The notes under the pieces were generated by a model. The model searched no databases and had not been told where the DNA came from. It saw only the letters and a program-made list of their open reading frames with translations. Positions 4,871 to 6,235 of a stretch of DNA of 6,235 bases are shown piece after piece (position 1 is the first letter of the stretch; each line of letters opens with the position of its first letter). The translations under genes and the position numbers were made by a program. The DNA is from CAZLBV01 sp964557845 (GTDB lineage Bacteria; Acidobacteriota; Aminicenantia; Aminicenantales; Aminicenantaceae): contig CAZLBV010000031.1 in assembly GCA_964557845.1 (NCBI GenBank), positions 1 to 6,235 of the forward strand. The letters run 5' to 3'.

Positions 4871-6235
4871 TGTTTCCCTTTTAAATTGAACCAGACTCCC
4901 CCGCCGCCAAATCCCAGCATGATCAAGGCCTGGATCATAGTCTTCCACTGCACCTGATCCGACAAAAACAGAGCAAGCACAATAAAATAGACCCCGGCTG
5001 CCGCCAGTAAAATATATATTCCCATCATTATTTTCCAGGCAGATTTATTGGTCTCGGGAGTATCTTCCGAAAAGAATTTATTATACAAGAGCATGCCGAT
5101 CAAACAAACAACTCCCAGAACGGCAAAGAGCATCCAGTACAATTTGATCTGACTGACAACATCGGCAGACAGCGGCATACCGGCGGCTACGGCCTCAGGT
5201 TCGGGAACAACCGGTTTAAGTATCTTCTCATACATGATCGCTCCGAAGTTACTCCCGAAGAGGCTTCCGATAACACCATAGAGAAAAGCATATCCCATAT
5301 ACACTGCGACTTTATCTTTAGGCGCGACCAGGCCCACATAACTGTAATACTTGGGATGAGCAGTCATCTCTCCCAAAGAAAATACCGCCACGCCCAGAAC
5401 CAGCATCCAGGCACTGTGAGTATATGCCATGATCACATATCCTGCTGTCCCAAAAATAATGCCGACAGCCATGACAGGTAGCGGCTTGAGATTTTTAACG
5501 ATCCTGCTGACAAAAATAACCAACAGGATTATGGTAAAGGCATTTATAACCGTTATGTGCTCAACGTCAAAGGTAAACTTTATTCCCAGTTTTCCCATAA
5601 ATTCATTGACAGGATTTCTATGAATAAAATCCCGGAGATACCAGAGAACAGATCCGAACATCTGGAAATACAGGATCCAGAAACAGGAATAAACAACTAT
5701 CATCAACATAAAACGTGAGTCACTGAGCACTAACAGCGCTTCTCTTCTTACCTGTTTGAAGGTCTTGGTATTAGCCGGCCTCTCAGGATCTTTATAAATA
5801 AAAATGGCGGGAAGAAGCATCAGAAAACACCAAACTGCAGATGAGAAGAAAACATACTTCCAGCTGAATCCTTTGATCCAGCTCACAAACAAGGGTCCTA
5901 AAACAGCGCCGAAATTGATACACCAGTAATACACCCCAAAACCAAATCCGCTGTTTTCTTTGGTGGTGGTCCTGGCAACCGTTCCGGTGATTATGGGCTT
6001 GAAGAGTCCGCTTCCGGTAGCCATAAGCAGCAGGAAAAGAAAAATAAGACCATAAGAGGTAAAATTCCCGGCCGCAAAATAACCGATGGTCAGGATCGAG
6101 AAAGCGGTCAGCAGCATTTTTCGGTATCCCAGGCGTTCAGCCAAAGCGCCTCCCAGGATCGGGACTATGTAGGTTAAAGCGTATACAAATCCCTGCAGGA
6201 ATCCTACAGACTGCTCCGTAAAACCCAGTATTTTA
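4867..6235 (-). CDS. Major facilitator transporter, POT/peptide-transporter-like, N-terminus outside the window
   Basis: The frame is open from the right edge to the TGA at 4869-4867, giving 455 visible residues. Visible residues 28-39 (GGALAERLGYRK) are the motif A loop of the major facilitator superfamily between helices 2 and 3. The segment GSGLFKPIITGTVAR followed by GFGVYYWCINFGAVLGPLF resembles the helix 4-5 region of the proton-dependent oligopeptide (POT/PTR2) branch, which has GNGLFKP and a FYxxINLGA pattern. Many hydrophobic helices follow, ending with two C-terminal ones and a short basic tail (FNLKGKQ). The frame continues upstream of an in-frame TTG at 6144-6142, which lies within motif A and is not the start. 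About 30-50 N-terminal residues, including the diagnostic POT ExxER motif, are not visible, so the substrate (peptide, sugar or other) cannot be settled. It is the first known gene of an operon with yjbQ, overlapping it by 4 bases. Confidence 0.88.
   Translation of the reverse strand, partial: KILGFTEQSVGFLQGFVYALTYIVPILGGALAERLGYRKMLLTAFSILTIGYFAAGNFTSYGLIFLFLLLMATGSGLFKPIITGTVARTTTKENSGFGFGVYYWCINFGAVLGPLFVSWIKGFSWKYVFFSSAVWCFLMLLPAIFIYKDPERPANTKTFKQVRREALLVLSDSRFMLMIVVYSCFWILYFQMFGSVLWYLRDFIHRNPVNEFMGKLGIKFTFDVEHITVINAFTIILLVIFVSRIVKNLKPLPVMAVGIIFGTAGYVIMAYTHSAWMLVLGVAVFSLGEMTAHPKYYSYVGLVAPKDKVAVYMGYAFLYGVIGSLFGSNFGAIMYEKILKPVVPEPEAVAAGMPLSADVVSQIKLYWMLFAVLGVVCLIGMLLYNKFFSEDTPETNKSAWKIMMGIYILLAAAGVYFIVLALFLSDQVQWKTMIQALIMLGFGGGGVWFNLKGKQ

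Noticed and set aside
4871..4948. ATG at 4948 as an earlier start for yjbQ
   Set aside because: The added 26 residues do not resemble the family and lie wholly inside the transporter gene. The ATG at 4870 begins at the family's usual N-terminus and overlaps the upstream stop by 4 bases.
4595..4957. Open frame on the plus strand opposite yjbQ
   Set aside because: It is antisense to a clearly recognised gene, has no family features, and its sequence follows from the codon pattern of yjbQ and the transporter end. The same applies to smaller frames opposite or inside the YugP, M14 and transporter genes.

Overview
The window looks like ordinary chromosome from a moderate-GC, probably Gram-negative, environmental bacterium, wrapped around one unusual non-coding block. 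No marker gene fixes the taxonomy. The large signal-peptide M14 peptidase with a C-terminal amidotransferase-like domain is a style I associate with Acidobacteriota/Aminicenantes and the FCB group. The ArsR protein resembles ones I know from sulfate-reducer-type lineages. These are impressions, not an assignment.

Layout. (1) 1-602, plus strand: the 3' end of a YugP-type membrane zinc peptidase, cut by the window edge. (2) 603-689: a short gap with a good sigma70-like promoter and a strong ribosome binding site. (3) 690-3287, plus strand: an exported M14 zinc carboxypeptidase-like protein of 865 residues. (4) 3288-3447: a possible weak terminator, then a promoter and possible operator. (5) 3448-3783, plus strand: a small ArsR-type winged-helix repressor. 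(6) 3784-4450: 667 bases without a gene, lying between convergent genes and densely structured. (7) 4451-6235, minus strand: a two-gene operon, a POT-like major facilitator transporter (cut by the right edge) followed by yjbQ, joined by a 4-base ATGA overlap.

The most interesting part is 3784-4450. It holds, in order: a 12-unit octamer array in perfect register; short TTCGGATTT and CTGACTC direct repeats; two tandem, diverged copies of a roughly 96-base hairpin with an exact 125-base period; and nested inverted repeats with mutually exclusive pairings just beyond the yjbQ stop. The two hairpin copies keep the same architecture while paired bases differ compensatorily, and all three wobble pairs I found in copy 2 are G-U only when read on the plus strand. 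This suggests an unrecognised structured plus-strand RNA or RNA-like intergenic repeat family. No protein gene lies downstream of it on the plus strand inside the window, so a cis-regulatory role on a neighbour is not supported.

The coding genes do not form one obvious pathway. The two peptidases are adjacent but the second has its own promoter. The ArsR gene has no visible partner. The transporter and YjbQ are probably co-expressed.
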